Below, in pieces: positions 59,852-64,000 of a DNA stretch of 64,000 nt. Source of the stretch: Colias croceus. Lineage: Eukaryota > Arthropoda > Insecta > Lepidoptera > Pieridae. Each line of letters begins with the position of its first letter. Within the stretch, counting starts at the first letter, position 1. The notes under the pieces were generated by a model. That model made no database searches. It worked only from the letters and a program-made list of their open reading frames with translations, and was not told where the DNA came from. The stretch spans positions 4,898,001 to 4,962,000 of the forward strand of contig NC_059538.1 of NCBI RefSeq assembly GCF_905220415.1, read 5' to 3'. A program made the translations under genes and the position numbers.

Positions 59852-62355
59852 CTAAAGAGGATTGTGAAGAATTATTGTGCTCGAATTTGTATGACCCTGT
59901 ATGCGGCGAAGCGGTGGCGCTTGATGGTGCGGTTGTAATTAAGAGATTCCATAATGTGTGCTACCTGAACAAAATTAAATGTAGATTCAAATATGCAGGT
60001 AAATTACTTTTTAAACAAATATTTTCATAAAATTTTTAAACTGAAGGCATTCTTCATTTTGCTTAAACTCTAGTTTTATGCTCTGTATGATTTTGTTACT
60101 TATTTCTTTCTGTCCAAGATATTTCTGCTCTATTTTTGTATTTAAAAATATATGTTCTAAATCTTAAAAGCATTGCCTTATACAAAAACAAACCAGCAAC
60201 GTGCATTATATTTTATAAAAGCATTTGCTGAAGCTTTTTATACCTACTGTCGCGTCCGTCTTGATATTTTTATTACAAAAACACTCTACAAAGTTGTGGC
60301 CTAATTAACGCAGATCTAAAGTACCACAACTTACTTTTTTACAACTGCACTGAACAGTTGAACACTACGTTGGTTATCGCATTTTTGCTTAATATTACTT
60401 TCTTTCTTTCTTTTTTTACTTTCTTAATGGCACTAAGCAATCTCTCTTCTGCATGTATTTGTGGAATAAAGCTGTGTTGTTTGCATAATATATTGAACCG
60501 ACAATATATAAATATATTTTTAATAAGCATGTTTGATGTCGAATCTTATTAAGTCATAAATATTTTTAAGAAGAATAACGCTAAACCGTATTAATGGTAT
60601 TTTCGTTTTGTCTGTTAATTGGGGGACTCTCAAAGTCGTGTCCGAAATTTTTTCCTTCATATCCATTTTCTTTGATCCGTCTGAGGTTAGCTTCTATCAC
60701 ATCTACTTAGACTCTTATATAGGTCGTATGGCATCAAGTATCAATAACTTTGTATCCCATTTCAAGAGCATAGCAAAAAAACGAATAATTTAATATTGCT
60801 ACGCAGTTACGCTCTCTTTTTATCTATGTTTGTATGTACTTTTTATGACACAATATGAATCGTAAACATTTTAATGAATTTAAGCTTGGGATTGGTCTAC
60901 ATCGTGAATGTCACATTGGGTACCTTTGTTAAAATAAAATAAAAATGATACTTAATGAGAAGAGATTATTTGGTGCAAAATTGAATTTCGTATGAATTAA
61001 TCTTTAAAACCTTTCGATAACGAAACAAAATGGAGGCTTAAAAGGTAATCAATGAAAATGACAATTTGAAGCTTAAAAAAATTCACGCTGTTACGGTTTT
61101 ATCATACATTATTTTTTCCAACTTTATTATAAGGCACCTTTGTTCTAATATAAGTATCATAGGCGTGTATTGTTCATCCCAAAATCAAGATATGAAGTAT
61201 ATTAATACAACAAAGTAACATGTTTAACGTACCTACAATTTCAGACGTAGAACAGATTCCCAATTATCTCTGTGGCATACGCGAGGACCGGGACTTGCTA
61301 ATCAATCGTCGTGTCAACGACTTCAGCATAGTCGGAGCGCATCAAGCCTGCAACCACACATGTCCAACATACTGCCTGGACACGTACGAACCAGCCTGCG
61401 CACAGATCTGGTCAGCCGACATGCAGACGTACACTTACCGGCCTATGATCAATCATTGTCACATTGATTTGTTTTCGTGTGTTGTGGGAGTTAGTGAGTA
61501 ATTACTAAATTATGATTTACTAGCCGCTACGCCCGCGTGGTCAGAGGAAATTCCCATGGGGATGAAAAGTTTCACTGCGTGAAGGAGCCGTATATCTAGC
61601 CTCATTACTATTTCTAATCAGTAGTCCAGTTGCGACGTGTAAGGAAAAAAAACAAACAAACACAATTTCGTATTTATAATATTTGTAAGCATATGGAAAA
61701 TGGCAGTGCCCTAATAAGGAACTGTTTTCAAAATTTCCTTTACACAAAACTACGTTCAGAACCTTACTTTACGTCACAATTATTTTGCAAAATGAAAACT
61801 AAACGCGCAGTGTTAAAAGTTTTTATAGATATTTTTAACGTAACAATTATCGGTGCTCTTTCTGTAAACGCGGAACTCACGTACCTACTCACGTGTATAA
61901 TTGCATGGATGATTTTGCATGTCTGTTGTTAAAATTTATTAAAATAAATATTAAAATTTGAATGAAAATGAACAGGAGAGCAGAACAAAGAGTAAACTGT
62001 ATTTTTTATTTTATTGTTACAATCTTTTTACAACGCATTGTTAAATATTGAAATCCCGAAATTTACATGATTGTTATGTTCCTATTTTCTGGTTTGAAAT
62101 ACGTACCTAAATTTTGTTGTTATTTCAGACGTAACAATACAGCCGTTAATTGGCAAATGCTACAAAAATCCAACGGCCCTGATGTTCATGTTCCACATTG
62201 CGTCGTTGAAAACCCTGAAGTTATTGGATGAGCCGCCCGCAGTTGCTCATAACAAGCTCGCCCCACCGGCTACACCTAAACGAAGATCAGGAGCCAATAT
62301 TATAGAAGAAACCGAGTATAGGGAGTTCATTAACCTTGTAACGAAGCGCAAATAA
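59852..62355 (+). CDS. Kazal-domain secreted protein, 5' exon missing
   Basis: Three exons: 59852-59998, 61245-61493, 62129-62355, joined in phase 1. The first could instead begin at 59836 after TGTTTTAG, which is also open. The model starts inside the protein; the exon with the start codon and signal peptide was not found. Two Kazal-like modules are seen. The first is CEELLCSNLYDPVCG then FHNVCYLNKIKC. The second is CNHTCPTYCLDTYEPACAQ then INHCHIDLFSC. The PVCG and N-x-C spacing are typical of serine-protease-inhibitor folds. The C-terminal tail (about 75 residues) is Cys-poor and basic/proline-rich, including PPATPKRRSG. An extracellular inhibitor or binding role is inferred. AATAAA signals lie at 62351 and 62380. 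Confidence 0.75.
61519..61690 (-). mobile_element. Helitron-like element, degraded
   Basis: ACTAGCCGCTACGCCCGCGT start and an AT-rich tatttataatattt end in the last intron of the Kazal gene. Confidence 0.5.
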
Positions 62356-64000
62356 ATTTTCTTTCATCATATATAATTAAATAAATATTTTAACTTTCAG
62401 TACAATGTTGTGTTTTTTGTCTTGGGTTTTACCTTATTTTTACAGTAGGTATATCATTATATATACACTTGTTATATTATTACGTATAGAAGGTCGTTAA
62501 ATACTTTACATTGTCAGTCGTATTAAAAACGACAGGTATTAAATTTTGTTCTTTCTAAAAATTCTCTCTCGTCTAAAAATATCTCAAATAAACTGCCGAC
62601 ATCACTGGATTTTTAAATGAAATCTATCAAAATAATTGAATCGCTTTAATTTGATGAGAAATTGCAGCATTAGAACTATCTAGAATTCTGAAACCGCCAT
62701 AACAGTCCAGTGCCTTTCATAATCTTAATCGGCAATCTGGAGACTTAATTAAATTTTCCCTCCGCATTTAGAGAATATTATAAAAAATGAGTTCTTTTTA
62801 TAACCTCGCTAAGCTCTCTGGGAAGATTAAACCCTAATGTAATCTGCTGGTGAGGTGAAATTTATAGTTTTTTTTCTATTTTATGATTTCATATAAAGCT
62901 AATTAAACGTTAAAATATACTATTATATTCTTCATAACGTATATTTTAACTACGTACAACCTTTTTCCTTTTAGAATAATTTAAAAGGATAAAGCGCACA
63001 TATACTACTTAATATCTAGGTAAAGTGTCATTTAGAAAGGCAAATAAAAATGAGGAAAAAAAATTTACATTTAAACTTTAATTTACTAACATAAAATAAT
63101 GAAATATTTCCTCTATATAAAATAAGTGAAAATTCTTATTTGCGTATATTATAATATAATAATACGTAATTAAATTATATTCGCAATGAAACTTTGCATA
63201 TTTAATAGTGTTTTGAGATTGAAGAAAGTTAGCCGGAGGTAGAGTTTGAAGAGATAGCCCGCATTATGAGAGGAAAGCTGAAACTCAAGTAAAAACTTAA
63301 AAGATACTCGACACTTCTTAAATCTATTTTAGTTCGCACTTCTAACAGAAACTTGAATATTCTATAAACTAAAAACGTTGACAAAAAGTTAGAATTCTTG
63401 AAAGAATGCTAAATTTTAAAATAAAATTTATTGCGCATAAAAATATTCTACTATACAATTATGTTTATTCGCCAAGTAAGAACGATCAATTAAATAATCA
63501 ATATTTAAAATTTTAATTCACTTAAAGCCTTAAAACATTATACATATAAGAGATAGGTAATATCGGCAAAAACTAATATAAACTTAAGATTCTTTATATC
63601 AAAGATATACTAAGATAGTATGTAATAACCGTAACATAAAATTTATGTTGTACTTTTCGATTGAACAATAAAAAAGAAAAACAGAATAAGCAAAAACAAA
63701 GGGTACCTACTCGATGCTAGTTGTAAATCACTGGTGATTTATAGTTTATACAGCTCAATACGTGGTGCAAAACGGAAATGAATAACGTGAGTAATGTAAG
63801 CGAGGAAACCCGTAAATTAGATAACTTGCCTTCATAATATGTATGTAGTCAATTTTGAATTAATTTTGTGTGTGGACATTCTAATTTTTATTAGAGAATT
63901 GCAACTCGACCCGGCTTCACGCGGAGGCTGTATATGTAGATACGATTATCCTAATCCAAGTATTTTTATTGCCTCTACCAAAAACCGAACTTGCCTATAC
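62356..64000. other. 3' flank, nothing but a repeat scrap
   Basis: AT-rich. Near 63905-63935 gacccggcttcacgcgg resembles the GC-rich end of a Helitron-like copy. No gene recognised up to the window edge. Confidence 0.5.

Noticed and set aside
1..64000. CRISPR array, bacterial operons or plasmid origin
   Set aside because: The sequence is eukaryotic with spliced genes; direct repeats seen are transposon copies and microsatellites without spacer structure.

Overview
The window is insect nuclear DNA, most probably from a moth or butterfly (Lepidoptera). It is AT-rich, its genes are split by GT-AG introns, and it carries many copies of short Helitron-like repeats with one end CTAGT, in the style seen all over lepidopteran genomes. 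It also holds hAT, mariner and Jockey-type elements and a lepidopteran-style odorant receptor. The species cannot be named from the sequence alone.

Layout. 1-10.3 kb is a transposon and virus graveyard: an intact hAT transposase on the minus strand (164-2215), a GC-rich subterminal block, a broken endogenous copy of a negative-strand RNA virus L polymerase (about 3969-5952), decayed mariner pieces embedded in duplicated and inverted repeats, a tRNA-like hairpin, a 29-bp-arm hairpin, and a second, frameshifted hAT element with visible terminal repeats (8154-10299). 11.0-29 kb is a housekeeping block: a ZGPAT-like G-patch protein (minus, 10 exons), a 3'-truncated Jockey-like LINE just upstream of its start, an FKBP15/WAFL-like protein without an FKBP domain (minus), and the ribosome-biogenesis factor ZNF622/REI1 (plus), head-to-head with FKBP15 across about 0.8 kb. 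29.6-36.8 kb holds an unrecognised minus-strand gene tail, a six-exon arginase (minus) and a single-exon serine-protease homologue that has lost its catalytic residues (minus). 36.8-49.4 kb has no recognisable host gene but four structured repeats: an 88x-bp class element with perfect 87-bp inverted ends, a GGGCGTTA-motif element, a 1.77-kb element with 24-bp inverted ends and a small two-exon reading frame, and a nested cluster of Helitron-like and LINE pieces. 49.4-57.4 kb is a nine-exon odorant receptor (plus). 59.8-62.4 kb is the 3' part of a Kazal-domain protein (plus).

The host genes do not form a pathway or operon; this is an ordinary mixed insect neighbourhood. Exon models were built by hand from reading frame, splice-site dinucleotides and phase. 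For ZGPAT, FKBP15, ZNF622, arginase and the odorant receptor the phases close exactly from ATG to stop, which is good internal support, but no transcript data were available. The most interesting items are the viral polymerase fossil, the palindromic 87-bp inverted-repeat element with an internal telomere-like CCTAA run, the ACCGACCC-motif element with its tiny spliced frame, and the FKBP-less FKBP15.
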